Positions 34,437 to 45,048 of a stretch of 64,000 nt of DNA are shown one piece after another. This DNA is from Laburnicola sp. R22_1 (taxonomy: Eukaryota; Ascomycota; Dothideomycetes; Pleosporales; Didymosphaeriaceae). Each line of letters opens with the position of its first letter. The first letter of the stretch is position 1. A program made the position numbers and the translations under genes. The stretch spans positions 1,984,001 through 2,048,000 of the forward strand of contig JACONQ010000007.1 in the NCBI GenBank assembly GCA_014281115.1. Reading direction: 5' to 3'. The notes beneath the pieces are model-generated. The model saw only the letters and a list, made by a program, of their open reading frames with translations, ran no database searches and was not told the DNA's origin.

Positions 34437-35358
34437 GTGGGGGGCGGTATATGCGAGTTGCAGATGAGCTCACTTGCGTTCGGTCATCGAAAGAGACATG
34501 TGCTTCACGGGGTTTGCACATCTCGGGGTCACTTGCGTATCTTTGGCTGGTATAATCAGTGCCATTGAGTGCGTGCCGTGGGTGGATAGGCGTCTCGCGT
34601 CGCGGCGTTTACATCCAAAATACATACCCCAGCCTGTACAATGTCTAATTCACAGACTCATTGGTTCAAGTCTACATAGATTCCTTAATATCTCCAAGTT
34701 GTGAAACCGAAGCTACTAGTTACGACGCTGAACAACCAAACCACACAAGGCGAGTTGCAACCAGAAATGTAGTTTGAGAGTCGAAGAAAGTATACTACTA
34801 CGCATTATTCGATTATCGATAGCCTATCCAGTATTGGCATCACGGCTCAGACAACTTTAAAAAGTGAACAAAACGTGCAAGTGAGGTGTGTAATTGTCTT
34901 TCTTGGTATATATACAAAGCCGAGTATACGAAGCTCAGTCCTTCATATATATTGCATCTGGCTTCTGCTACCCCTCCCGGTCGTATTGGCGTTCCCCGCT
35001 TGGGACTGTGCTTGGAGAGAAGACATGCAGTATGTGTATCATGTGGGTTGTAAGCTGGGTATCGTTTTACGTGCAGTGAACACTCCGCGGTGTAACTCTG
35101 GGAAGCGCCAAGGGAACCGACTTGGGCGGCGGAGTGATACATTTGATGTCTGTATGGTGGTGGCGGCGCAATGGCTCTGGTACTCTCTCAATCCTGACGG
35201 AATATCGATGGGGCTCATATGTTTGACTCCAGCTGATGTTGGCGTGCGGCCAGCGTCTGCCCTCTCTGATTCGTGAAGAGCTCTGATGCCGCTTCTATAC
35301 CGCCACACCCCGTGTTTCTCCTCTTGTTGTGTAATATCCTCAACCTCCCCTATCTCCC
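34437..35358. other. Convergent intergenic region ARB1 / POP4
   Basis: The 3' flanks of two convergent genes, about 920 bp. Short frames here have no recognisable family. I see no RNA gene or repeat. Confidence 0.55.
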
Positions 35359-36090
35359 TCAAACATCAGGCTGATAATGCAACCGAAACTTCTTATTCGC
35401 CCTCTCCGCCCCCCTCGTCTGAAACTGCTCCCCCAAAATCTCAAAAACAAGCGGCCTCTTCTCGCCCTCCGCCTCCGCCTCCTTCCTCCCCACCTCCACC
35501 TCAAAGCGAAACATAGTATGCTCCTTCGGCACAGCCTTAACCACACTCTTCACCGTAATAATCTCAAACGTAAACTTCGTATCCCGGATAACAATCCCCC
35601 TAAGCCCCACACGACTCACGCACCGACTCCGCACAACCTCCACAATCGCACCATGCATATCCGCACTCGCAAGCATCTGCCCCGCACTCCCCGCCGTCAC
35701 ATACGCCTTTCCTTGTCCATCTCCTCCCCCTAACCCAAGAATCTCCTGCATGTACCCCATCCACAGCTTATGCAGCCCTTGATAGATCTCATACTTCTGC
35801 TGCTCCTTCGGTATCTCCAAGAGCCCCAGCGCACGCTTCTTAGCAGCAGAGAGTGGCCGCGGTTTTAACTTGCTGCGCTTGCGGGCTTTTTCTTGGCGGG
35901 CGTTGAGGGCGCGGCGGCGGATGGCGCGCGCGGAGGGGACGGGGCTCGAGGCGCGGAGCTGGAGGGGCCGCTTGACGACGCGTTCGGTGTAGAGGTCTGA
36001 GGCTGTGGATGGCGGGTGTGCGCGTGCGAGGAGGGTCTGCGCGAAGGGTGGGGGCTCTCCGGCTGAGGGTGGCGGGTATTTGGGAGGCAT
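35359..36090 (-). CDS. POP4: RNase P/MRP protein subunit POP4 (Rpp29)
   Basis: Single exon, 243 residues from the ATG at 36090. The frame is open further upstream (to 36258) but MPPKYPPPSAGEPPPF is a natural start. Rpp29/Pop4 binds the RNA of RNase P and RNase MRP in the nucleus and helps process tRNA and rRNA precursors. The N-terminal half is basic (QEKARKRSKLKPRPLSAAKK). The C-terminal Sm-like barrel starts at YEIYQGLHKLWMGYMQEIL and continues through MLASADMHGAIVEVVRSRC, VGLRGIVIRDTKFTFEII, VPKEHTMFRFEV and VFEILGEQFQTRGAERANKKF, the diagnostic UPF0086/Rpp29 pattern. Convergent to the Arb1 gene. Confidence 0.93.
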   Translation of the reverse strand: MPPKYPPPSAGEPPPFAQTLLARAHPPSTASDLYTERVVKRPLQLRASSPVPSARAIRRRALNARQEKARKRSKLKPRPLSAAKKRALGLLEIPKEQQKYEIYQGLHKLWMGYMQEILGLGGGDGQGKAYVTAGSAGQMLASADMHGAIVEVVRSRCVSRVGLRGIVIRDTKFTFEIITVKSVVKAVPKEHTMFRFEVEVGRKEAEAEGEKRPLVFEILGEQFQTRGAERANKKFRLHYQPDV

Positions 36091-36487
36091 GGTAGGTTCG
36101 GTGTCGTGGATGTGTACGCGTGAGCGCTGAGTGCAAAGAGGTGGAGGTCTTGTTTGGCGTGGGCGTGGGTGGGCCCGGGCCGTTGATGGATCGTTCACTC
36201 GCGTTACCGCGGCTGGTTTAGCGGCCGCCGCCAGCACGGGCGGTTCCCCACGCCACATCCATCCTAGCCCGGCTTCGTATCTATGTAGTCTACTCTAGCG
36301 GACAATTAACTTCCATAACTTTTGCTTCAAAAGCATTGGATTGTCTCGTCAACCCGAATTGGTAAAAATCTCTAATATGCTCAATGCCATCACATTGGAG
36401 GTCTCTTCTGTTCACTGTTGCTGGAGAAATGGAAAGACAATACGGTTCTATTCTGGTACCCATGAATCATCTAAGAGTACATCCTGT
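36091..36487. other. Intergenic region POP4 / GH125
   Basis: This holds the POP4 promoter and the 3' flank of the GH125 gene, both on the minus strand. I see nothing else in it. Confidence 0.55.
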
Positions 36488-38236
36488 TTACATCTTGTAA
36501 GGCTCAGCCCCCTCACCGAAAAGCAAATGAGGCTTCCGCTTCGCAAGATCCAGGATGGTCTGTGCAAACACCGAGTTGGCCCAAGCAAACCAACTCCCTA
36601 TTCAAGAATTAGCACAAGTACAATGGGATCCAAGCCACAAGGCAAAACTTACTCGTATAGTCGCTCCAGTTGTTCACATTTATGCTCTCATGAATCAGAC
36701 CATTCCTGCTGACATTCTTCACCGCCCCCAGGCACTTCATAATTTCATCATCGCTCTCGCTCGTCATGGCTTGCACCAACACACTCATAGGCCACGCATG
36801 CTGGAAGCCCACATGCGGACCACCGATACCGCTGAAGTCCTCGCCAGCGAGGAAATATGGATTGCCCTTCTTCTGCAGAATCATTTTACGCGTATTCTGA
36901 TACACTTCGTTATTCGCATCGACGAAGCCAAGAAGTGGAAGAGCCAAGAGCGAGGGCAAGTTAGCATCATCCATGAGAATGGAGGAACCAAAACCGTCGA
37001 CTTCAAAGGCGAAGACTTTGCCAAATGTCTTGTGTTGCACTACGGCGTGCTCCCAGACGCCGTCTTCGATCGTCTGGCCCCAGTCTTGGACAGTCTTGGA
37101 TAGGGTCTTTTTGCCTGCCTTGCGGAGCAGAGCGGCAGTGCGTTTGAGCTCTACGCTGATCATGGCGTTTGCGGGGATAAAGTAGCCGAGGATTGTGGCA
37201 TCGTCGCTAGGACGAAAGGCGCTTCGGACGAGCCCTGTGCCGGGGGCGAGAGGATTACCGACTCCTTGGAGGTTGAGGGTTTCAGTGCCAGTGTTAGTTT
37301 GGCGCTGGAAAGTGTACTCATTACGTCTGAAGAGGTTGGAGTCTTCGTCAAACGTAGGCTTCGATTGGGCTTCCAAGACCTCTAGCAGAGTATCAAGAGC
37401 GAGGAGGAAGCGTGAATTAACAAACTCGGTAGAGCCAGTGTTGTTATAGAACTGGTTGGCAAGCGAGAGGAAGTGCGCAAGGGAGTCGAGCTCGTATTTG
37501 CATTCAAATACGAAAGAATTCTCGTAGGCCGGGTGTACGGTATCGCCGTCGCCTTGGGAGGTGGGAGTCAAACCGCTCGGAGGCGGAGGCTGGAAAGCAT
37601 TGCAGTAAGGTGACCCGATGACATACTCCGCCTGGGTGTTGATTGCACCCACAATAAGCTTGTGTATCTCCTTGTCTTTTTTTGCCAGCGACTGATACTG
37701 GGCTAGCTGATTCGTCGAGTCTCGCAACCACTCAGCATTGATGTCTCCTGTGACTATAAAGCTCTGAGGCCCTTTCCAAGCATTCGCATCCCAAGTTTTC
37801 TTGCCCGCTTTGTGTTTGACAGTCCCATCGACATGCCACCGCACGGTTGTGTCGAGCGTATTGGGGAATGCATTCTCGAATATGCGCGCCAGGTCAGGGT
37901 CGACCAGCTTCTCGTTCATATCTGCAATGACTTTCTCTACCAGCGGCGATTCGAAGGTACGGCAATACTTTGAGGGTCGTTGCGAGGGCAGCTCGAGCGG
38001 GCCTCCGCTGTACGGCGGGCTAGGTAGGCGTAGGTTAGATAAGTACTTCCCCATAATGAGGAAGCTTACTGCTGATGCATCGCGTAGCTCTTGTAGTCCG
38101 GACATGCTGCTTTGTACTTGAGGGGGTCAATTGGAGGCCTCAGTGGTTCCTGAGCACCGGCGCTGATACCGGCGCTGGCAGACAGGAACCACAGAGACCA
38201 TATCCCTAGAGCTGGAGGCGCAATTTTGGGGCTCAT
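36488..38236 (-). CDS. GH125 exo-alpha-1,6-mannosidase (Mug157 family), secreted
   Basis: Three exons, 38236-38070, 38019-36653 and 36597-36488 (547 residues), joined by introns 38020-38069 and 36598-36652. A signal peptide opens the protein (ALGIWSLWFLSASAGISAGA). GH125 enzymes remove non-reducing alpha-1,6-linked mannose; in fission yeast the relative is meiotically up-regulated gene 157. Family blocks in order are CPDYKSYAM, LPSQRPSKYCRTFESPLVEK, TTVRWHVDG, FIVTGDINAEWLRDSTNQL, YENSFVFECKYELDSLAHFL, GLVRSAFRPSDDA, FAFEVDGFGSSILMDDANLP, GPHVGFQHAWPMSVLVQAMT, LIHESINVNN and, after the last intron, SWFAWANSVFAQTILD. The Asp in the GDINAEWLRD region is a conserved active-site residue of the family. 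The gene is divergent from CLP1. Confidence 0.93.
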
Positions 38237-38896
38237 GCTGAATATTTTCGGTTTCTTTGCACGGACGAGGAGCGCGCTGGAGCTGGAGGTATGATACACG
38301 AGTGACTCGGTAATCGAACTAAACGTGTGGAATGCTTTGGCAGAATCGGCAAGGAACGGAAAGCAATCAGCGAGGAAGGTGCATTATAACGATGCGCTCG
38401 GCTTTGATCCACAGGCTCATAGAGCGGATGCGTACAGGGAAGGACAGCAACTGTCTCAAGAGCACTTTGATAGTGGGCCAGGCGCCGTCACCGCAGATCT
38501 ACAAGGTGTCTTATTAGATAGCCGCGGCCCGCTTCTAGCGCGCGTCTAGCGTCTAGCGTCCAAGCGCGTCTCTGCAGTCCGAGCTCCCCTTCACTCTTCC
38601 TCTTCCTTACTACTCAATAAACGCCCATTCTTCCCTCTCTTGGTCTATTCGCCGCAGAGGCTTTCTTATTGTACTTGCGCTGAGTGAAAGTGAACAAAGG
38701 CGCAGCAACAATGCTTGCAGCCTCTTGAAAAGCTTACCAACAGCTCACCACTGTTCTTCTCCCCGCCTCTTCAATACCGCCCTCTCGTAACCTGCCTTGC
38801 GTTCGCACCCAGAGACAGATCAATTTCGGATACTTTCCTTACCTCGCATCTTCTCATCCAACCCTCCACCAAGCCCGCTTCTAAGACGTCGCAAGC
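38237..38896. other. Bidirectional promoter region GH125 / CLP1
   Basis: About 660 bp between divergent start codons. At 38535-38562 there is a short tandem of GCGTCTA units (GCGCGTCTAGCGTCTAGCGT). A CT-rich stretch just before 38700 precedes CLP1. No gene is visible. Confidence 0.6.
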
Positions 38897-40465
38897 ATGA
38901 TCGCTCTCCCAGGCCTGAACCTGGGCACTCAGCCCGCAGAACCTCTCGATGTCCCGACTTCCTCTACAACACGGACCCAAGATCTACACGCAAACACCGA
39001 ATACCGCTTTGAAGTCAGCTTCACCCGATCCCTTACTATCAAGCTGCTGAGCGGCACCGCAGAGTACTTCGGCACCGAGCTCGCACCCTCGACCGTATAC
39101 ACATTCCAGGGCACAAAAGGCGCAGTCTTTACATGGCATGGCTGCATACTCGAAGTCGTCGGCGAAGTAGAATCAGAGTACGTCGCGGAAGAGACGCAGA
39201 TGATGAGCTGTGCGAATGCGCATTTTGCACTAGAAGCGTTGCGCGAGCGCAGCGTACAGACGCGAGAAGCTGGGCCAAGGATATTGGTTGTCGGGCCCGA
39301 GAATGCAGGAAAGACGTCGCTGGTCAAGACTTTGACTGCATACGCAGTCAAGAGTGGGAGGCAGCCCGTGGTTGTCAACTTGGATCCGCGACAAGGCATG
39401 TTATCTGTGCCCGGATCCTTCACAGCAGCCGCATTCTCCTCGGTAATAGACATCGAGGAAGGATGGGGAAACAGCCCCATATCAGGCCCGAGCCCGATCC
39501 CGGTGAAGATACCGCTTGTTTATCACTATGGTTTGAAGGATGCAGAGGAGGGTAAGATATTCAGGCCGCTGGTCACACGCATGGCATTGGCCGTGACGAG
39601 CAGGCTGGAGGAAGACCCGGCGAGCAAGCAGACAGGGTTCATCATCGATAGCCCTGGGGGCATCAGCCAGGGAAAGGCAGGCGTCTACGACAACATAGAG
39701 CATATAATATCTGAGTTTTCTGGTGCGTGTGATGTCCACAATCCATCTTCGTTCGATCCACATCTATATCCCATCCGTGGACATCGACTCCCTACAAACC
39801 CGATTTCTGAGACCATTAACAGCACTAATGCGACACAGTGAACATCGTCTTCGTCATCGGCTCCGAACGCCTCTACTCTGACCTCTCCCGCAAATACACC
39901 AACCGCCCCACCGACGAAACCGTCCACGTTATCCGTCTCGAAAAATCCGGCGGCTGCGTCGACAGATCAGAGGAATACATGAAAGCCCTCCGGCACGCAC
40001 AGATCCGCGCGTACTTCTTCGGCCACGGCGAAAACACCCTCGCGCCTCACAGCCAAGCAGCAGACTTTGACGACTTGAGCGTCTTCAAGATCTCGGAATG
40101 TACGTCTCCCCTTCTTTCTTCGCCCAATCACCTCCACCACTAACGAACGACTCGTAGCTTCGAACCATATGAATTTCAGCGGTGGATACGACGACGACAA
40201 CCCGTATGGCGGTTCGAGCTCCATATACGAGAAAGTCACGCCGTCGGGCGAAATGGTGAATTCTCTGCTCGCTATTACGTCGGCGTCGGCGAGCGATAGG
40301 CACGATGTTATCCGCGACTCGAACGTGAGAGGGTACATGTATGTGGCGGATGTGGACGAGGCGAAGAAGAAGGTCAAGTTGTTGAGTCCGCAGCCGGGAC
40401 ATGTGCCACCGAATGCGGTCGTGTTGGGGAGGTGGCCGGAGGATGTGCCGAGTTTGGTGGGCTGA
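38897..40465 (+). CDS. CLP1: mRNA cleavage/polyadenylation factor CLP1 (polynucleotide kinase family)
   Basis: Three exons, 38897-39722, 39839-40099 and 40158-40465 (464 residues). Clp1 is a subunit of the cleavage factor IA/II complex acting on pre-mRNA 3' ends in the nucleus. The N-terminal domain carries NTEYRFEVSFTRSLTIKLLS, GTAEYFGTELA and VYTFQGTKGAVFTWHGC. The P-loop ATP site is VVGPENAGKTSLVKTL, followed by NLDPRQGMLSVPG and the GFIIDSPGGIS Walker B region. The last exon holds YEKVTPSGEMVNSLLAI and the C-terminal fold. Both introns are phase 1 and give conserved joins (EFSVNIVFVIGSERL, KISESSNHMN). The stop lies 218 bp from the convergent inositol kinase gene. Confidence 0.95.
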
Positions 40466-40683
40466 CGAGGGATAGACGGGGTGATGATGGAAAAGATGCG
40501 AGAGAGATTGGGAGGGGGTAAGCTATTTTGCGATTTGTGCTCGAGTGAGAATTGGAACAGGAAGAAATGGTCTGAAGGGGGGAAATGCCCTGTGTACTAG
40601 AGGGTATCTAGCTCTATAAAATCATGTCTGTCTAATCCAAATGAACCTCCCGCCATAATAACGGTCTTCCCCTTCAAGGGCGT

Positions 40684-41757
40684 TCATGCACCCTCAGCAG
40701 CATCAAGGTCCCTCTCTGTCTTGTCTAACAGATCCTTCAGTATCGCCGTGGTACTCCGCATGCCTCTGAGTGCATTCTCATCAGGCCCCTGTCCCGGCGT
40801 CCATGTTGCGTGCGCAAAGTCAATCATCTTGACTGCCGCCAGTTGCGGCAGGTCCTCTTCCTCGTCCTCATCAGCCGGCGGCGCGCTCCTCAGCCTCGCC
40901 TTCGTCTTCGCGTACTCGTCTACGTCGCCCTCGTACACGAGTAGAATACTCGCCGAGTACATACGACTCTCCTTCTCTTCAAACACCTTCGTAATATCCT
41001 TGACCTCACCCAAAAAGAACGCCAGCACCTCCCTTGCGCGCTCGAGTGCCTTCGTCTCTGTACCCTGCGGATGGACATACGCCTCAAACCCCTCGTTGAT
41101 ATCCTCAGCACTGAACTTACGCCCGTACATCTTGTTGTACACCCAATATCCGCCCTGCTCATCACTCTCGACATACTCTTTCAACTCAGCGGGGACTTCA
41201 GGCGGGGGGACACCCTTGTATGCCCTCATGCCTGCTATGCGGAAGCCCAGACTCCCAGATGTCGATTCCGCAGAGACTTTATCCAACCGCGCCCTCTTCT
41301 CTGGCTTCGTGTCTTCGTCCCATAACTGTGCGCCTAGCTTCAAGTCGAGCACATTCGGCTTCTTGAACCCGTGCGTGATGTTCTGGAGTACGATGTGGAG
41401 CTCGGTATCCAGCTTTTTGCCGTGCAGACGCTCGACTGCGCCGTCGGCCGTGGTGATGGTCTCTGGCTCGGGGGCGGGTGCGGCGGTGGAGGAGTCGGAG
41501 GAGAGGGACAATGTGCCCATGAAGGTGGGGAGATGGGGCGCGAGCTCGGGGTGTGAAGCTGCGACGGACTCGTAGAAGGCGATTTCGGGGGCCGTGCAGG
41601 GTTTTACGATGACTGCGCCAGAGGGGTCGGAAAGGACGCCATCACTGGAGGTTGTTAGGATATGAGAAGTGGGGGAGACGAGGGGGGAAGCTTACTGTCC
41701 TGCCGCGGCGTGACCAAAGGCTTCGAGGCTGGAGGGATCGAAGGTTTTCTTGGTCAT
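40684..41757 (-). CDS. ARG82: Inositol polyphosphate multikinase (IPMK/Arg82 family)
   Basis: Two exons, 41757-41696 and 41644-40684 (340 residues); the intron is 41645-41695. The enzyme phosphorylates inositol trisphosphate and higher inositol phosphates, and in yeast Arg82 also supports Arg-regulated transcription. The first exon has FGHAAAGH, continuing into DGVLSDPSGAVIVKPC and ApeIAFYES-type sequence, the family N lobe. The signature PxxxDxKxG appears as PNVLDLKLGAQLWDED. Later blocks are GSLGFRIAGMRAY, SASILLVYEGD (SSLL-like element) and VKMIDFAHATW (metal-binding Asp of the IDF motif), followed by a GPDENALRGM segment. IP6-kinase is an alternative subfamily but those proteins are usually much longer. 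Confidence 0.92.
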
Positions 41758-42141
41758 GGTGCTCTAGTTTTGGGTGTGTAGAAGAGAAGGTGAGACGTAG
41801 TATAAGCTGGTTGCTGGTCTATATGGTGGGAGTAAGCTGCCACGGCTGCCTTGGTGTGAAGCTGGACCCCGCGTTTCACTAGCGCTCGAGTAAGCTGGGC
41901 CCTGAAGCAGCTTCCCCATGAGTCGTGCTCGTGCGTCGACACAGGCGACAGGTACAGGTGACAGGTAGCTAGCTACATCACTGTTCTCCTTCCACTCAAC
42001 CAGGAGTGTGTATTGCGTACATTTGGTTCGTACGCCATTGTAAGTAAATCAAACACGCAGCTTCTGCACCTTCAGTCGATCCCGCGACAAGTAGCCTCGA
42101 GATTGAAAGATGCATCGCCAGATACATATGCCCCTCCACCC
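41758..42141. other. Divergent promoter region IPMK / PDX3
   Basis: About 380 bp between divergent starts. The PDX3 frame is open upstream to 42013 but has no ATG there. No other feature. Confidence 0.55.
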
Positions 42142-42948
42142 ATGCTGACGCGCCACTGCAAACGCTTGTCTTACTCATCCTACACAGCGACAAGCCTATT
42201 CCGAGCCAGCTCTCTACGATCAATCCATACACACTACAGCATGTTACACTCCGCCAGCACCCCCTCCAACTCAACCTCAAAACGCATTTTTGCCCCAACA
42301 GGTGGCTCAGCCGACCCCGGCCATGCAATCCAATACCAACGCGGCACCCTTGAAAAATCAGACCTCCTCTCCAGCCCAACGGATCAATTTCACAAATGGT
42401 TCCAGGAAGCCATCGACGCAGGAGTCTATCAGCCCGAAACTGTCACCTTAGCCACAGCATCCTTACCAGACGGCAAGCCCAGCGCGCGCATCGTCTTCAT
42501 GAAAGAGCTCGACGACCGCGGCTTTGTAATCTACTCCAACTGGGAGACTAGCCGCAAAAGCAAAGACGTGAAGAGCAACCCACAAGCCGCACTAACTTTC
42601 TGGTGGCGCGAACTGGAGCGCCAAGTTCGCGTCGAGGGAACGGTCGAGCGCTTGACGTCCGAGGAGAGCCAGGTCTATTACGATACCAGGATTAGGGGGA
42701 GTAGAATTGGCGCGTGGGCGAGTCCGCAGAGCCAGGTGCTTGAGGGCAGGGAGCAGTTGGAGGAGAGGGTCAAGGAGGTGGAGAAGTGGTTTGAGGGGCG
42801 GGACAAGATTCCTGTGCCGGAATTTTGGGGTGGGATCAGGGTTGTTCCTGAGATGGTGGAGTTTTGGCAGGGGAGGGAGAGTAGGTTGCATGACCGGTTG
42901 AGATATAGGAAGGGCGAGGAGTGGGTGGTTGAAAGATTGAGTCCGTGA
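42142..42948 (+). CDS. PDX3: Pyridoxamine 5'-phosphate oxidase
   Basis: Single exon, 268 residues from the ATG at 42142; another in-frame ATG at 42241 would give 235 residues. The enzyme oxidises pyridoxine and pyridoxamine 5'-phosphate to pyridoxal 5'-phosphate with FMN. The first 35 residues are rich in Arg and Ser without acids (RHCKRLSYSSYTATSLFRAS), which suits a mitochondrial presequence, and the second ATG could give a cytosolic form (inference). Family blocks are DQFHKWFQEAIDAGVYQPET, TLATASLPDGKPSARIVFMK, GFVIYSNWETSRKSKDVKSN, AALTFWWRELERQVRVEG, the SRIGAWASPQSQ region, and the C-terminal FWQGRESRLHDRLRY motif that contacts FMN and PLP. Confidence 0.95.
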   Translation: MLTRHCKRLSYSSYTATSLFRASSLRSIHTHYSMLHSASTPSNSTSKRIFAPTGGSADPGHAIQYQRGTLEKSDLLSSPTDQFHKWFQEAIDAGVYQPETVTLATASLPDGKPSARIVFMKELDDRGFVIYSNWETSRKSKDVKSNPQAALTFWWRELERQVRVEGTVERLTSEESQVYYDTRIRGSRIGAWASPQSQVLEGREQLEERVKEVEKWFEGRDKIPVPEFWGGIRVVPEMVEFWQGRESRLHDRLRYRKGEEWVVERLSP

Positions 42949-43375
42949 GTAGAATTTGGGCTGTGGTACGAGATTTCTGGATATGGCACTAAGTCTAAGG
43001 TATCCGTAGAACGACAATTTAACGCCACATACAGTATAGTCTGCATGTGAAGTATTTGCTAACACAGAGTCTGTACTGTATAAAATGAAACAAGTAGCTG
43101 TATGATGGATCCAGTTCAGTTCTATGGATGGTAACCGTCGTGGACCCTGGGCACCTGGGCACCTGCATGCGCATAGTCACATGTTTTTGTGGGCCCAGGC
43201 TGATACCGGTAGTGGGGACAAAGACGCGCTATGACGCAGAAGTCACCGGAAAGCTCTCGAAGTTGTGCGCAGTTCATAAACATGACCACATGCGCCAAAG
43301 ACTGGGGACCACGCGCGGAAGTTCGTCGCTGCTAACTACTTCACTTCAATTAAACTTTGATCGATAACAGCAGCA
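42949..43375. other. Intergenic region PDX3 to OPI10
   Basis: Tandem plus-strand spacer of about 430 bp. It contains a direct repeat GGCACCTGGGCACCTG near 43150. No gene is visible. Confidence 0.55.
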
Positions 43376-44011
43376 ATGTTCGGCGTCGTTGTCTCAGGGC
43401 GACCTGTCCTTACCGATGCGCAAGCCATCTCCGAAACCCAATTCGCATTTCAGATGCCCGCGGTACCTTCGTTCTCGCACATCGTGGTCTTCCTCCTGCC
43501 TGGGACTGCACTGCCTGATGGTACTGCCGCCGCAGTCTACGCTCAGCTGCCAAACACGACCGAATTCAAGCTATTGGGCGCAATAGCCAATGAAAAACCG
43601 AGCGCGATATTCAAGGTCAACAGCAAGGCTGGAGGACCAGCTGGGGGCGGCATGGGCGATGATGACATGACGAATGGAACACCGCTTATGGGCGGCAATG
43701 TGCCTCCACTAGCTCTGGGCATTTCGGTTGAGCCTGCGGTCCAGGTTGCCGCCAATTTGGAGCAAAAGAAGGCTCAGGATGCCGCAACGTCCGCCAACCC
43801 CATGGCTGGAAATGAGATCGTGTTGAGGGGTCAGAACACTGTCACGACTAAGGTGTTGGCACAGCGGATTATCAAGAATTGCTACGACTTCCTCACGAGC
43901 TGGGGCAGTGGAGACACAGTGCCGCTGAAGGCTTTTCAGGCGTGGTGGACAAAGTTCGAGAACAAAATCGAGCGAGATCCCAGTTTTTTGGAGAGGAGTG
44001 ATGGAGGATAA
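43376..44011 (+). CDS. OPI10: OPI10 / Hikeshi-like Hsp70 nuclear import carrier
   Basis: Single exon, 211 residues, close to the family length of about 200. Human Hikeshi binds FG nucleoporins and carries Hsp70 into the nucleus under heat stress; yeast Opi10 was named from an inositol overproduction phenotype. The N-terminal domain begins MFGVVVSGRPV and has VPSFSHIVVFLLPGTALPDG, KLLGAIANEKPSAIFKVNS and LGISVEPAVQVAANL. The C-terminal helical domain has AQRIIKNCYDFLTSWG followed by VPLKAFQAWWTKFENKIERD, the conserved end of the family. A Gly/Met-rich loop separates the two halves. Confidence 0.95.
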   Translation: MFGVVVSGRPVLTDAQAISETQFAFQMPAVPSFSHIVVFLLPGTALPDGTAAAVYAQLPNTTEFKLLGAIANEKPSAIFKVNSKAGGPAGGGMGDDDMTNGTPLMGGNVPPLALGISVEPAVQVAANLEQKKAQDAATSANPMAGNEIVLRGQNTVTTKVLAQRIIKNCYDFLTSWGSGDTVPLKAFQAWWTKFENKIERDPSFLERSDGG

Positions 44012-45048
44012 TTGTGGGCCTGGACTGTAAGAGTAATCCGGATTAATTTTCTTCGGGGGGATTAGCAGAGCCTGTTCCAAAGCGCAGCCGATATATGGAT
44101 TATGATTCGAGAGGCTACAAAGACTGATCCGGGGGCCTGATGCTTCCTACGCCGTTTGCCAACCTACTACGACCCCAAGGCGATAACTAAACCGAAAATG
44201 CCTTGTTGGTCCCTACAACCCGGATCTCCCGATGCGACAGGCGCAAACCTCTAGATTGGGCTTAACAAAAAAGATGAGATGGTTTGATGACCAAGTGACG
44301 AAGCTTTGAGCCTGCTATGTTGAGTATTGTAAGTGTTTTACATCCGTATTGTGTTTTATACCACGGTCCACTACGTGCAATCTGGAACTTAAAAGACTAT
44401 CAGAACCGATTGATTGATTCAGTTGTGCTGGTGTTCTTTATAGTTCAAAGGTGGTCAGCGAGATACGCAGTGATCAAAGGCTGTGCGGAAGATGCAATAA
44501 TTAAGGGCCCCGGAGTCAGCCGTCTCACGTGATTAACATGTCAGAATCATATACGGTGCTAAGCCCAAGGCGTAAGAGAATCATTGTTTATTCAGTTATC
44601 TGAGGATATGAAGTAAGTACTGTCGCTAAACTATCTGATTTAGGGCGGTACCAACTTGCAAAAATGGTGCCGATGCGCTATCTTTGAGGTTTGAGGTTCT
44701 TATAGCTGCACGCGGTCCATGCAACGCTTGTGGGTTAAGAGCAAAGACTAGGTGTTGGGCAGAGGATGAGGCTTCCGTGTAGACTGGCTTCGATGGAAGA
44801 AGGGATTTGACGGCGATTTCTCGTAATTTGTGTTCGCTTTTGAACGATTCCTACCTTTTCGGAATTGGAGTTGCAATTCAGATGTTGCGTATTGCGATAC
44901 AGTATTAAATTTCCGATCCACGTACGCTGCGCCTCAGACCTCAAGGTGCGTGAGAAAGACGCCGACGTCATGACTTTAGCACTCGCTTAGCAACCCTCAC
45001 GGACCTACGTACGCTCTCCCATTTCTCGGTCTAGAAACAAACACCAAA
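44012..45048. other. Intergenic region OPI10 to KES1-like gene
   Basis: About 1 kb of non-coding sequence. Several short frames exist but none resembles a family or has good context. I see no RNA gene or repeat. Confidence 0.5.

Noticed and set aside
36341..37103. Plus-strand frames of 123 and 182 residues overlapping the GH125 gene
   Set aside because: They are antisense to conserved GH125 exons and contain no family signature.
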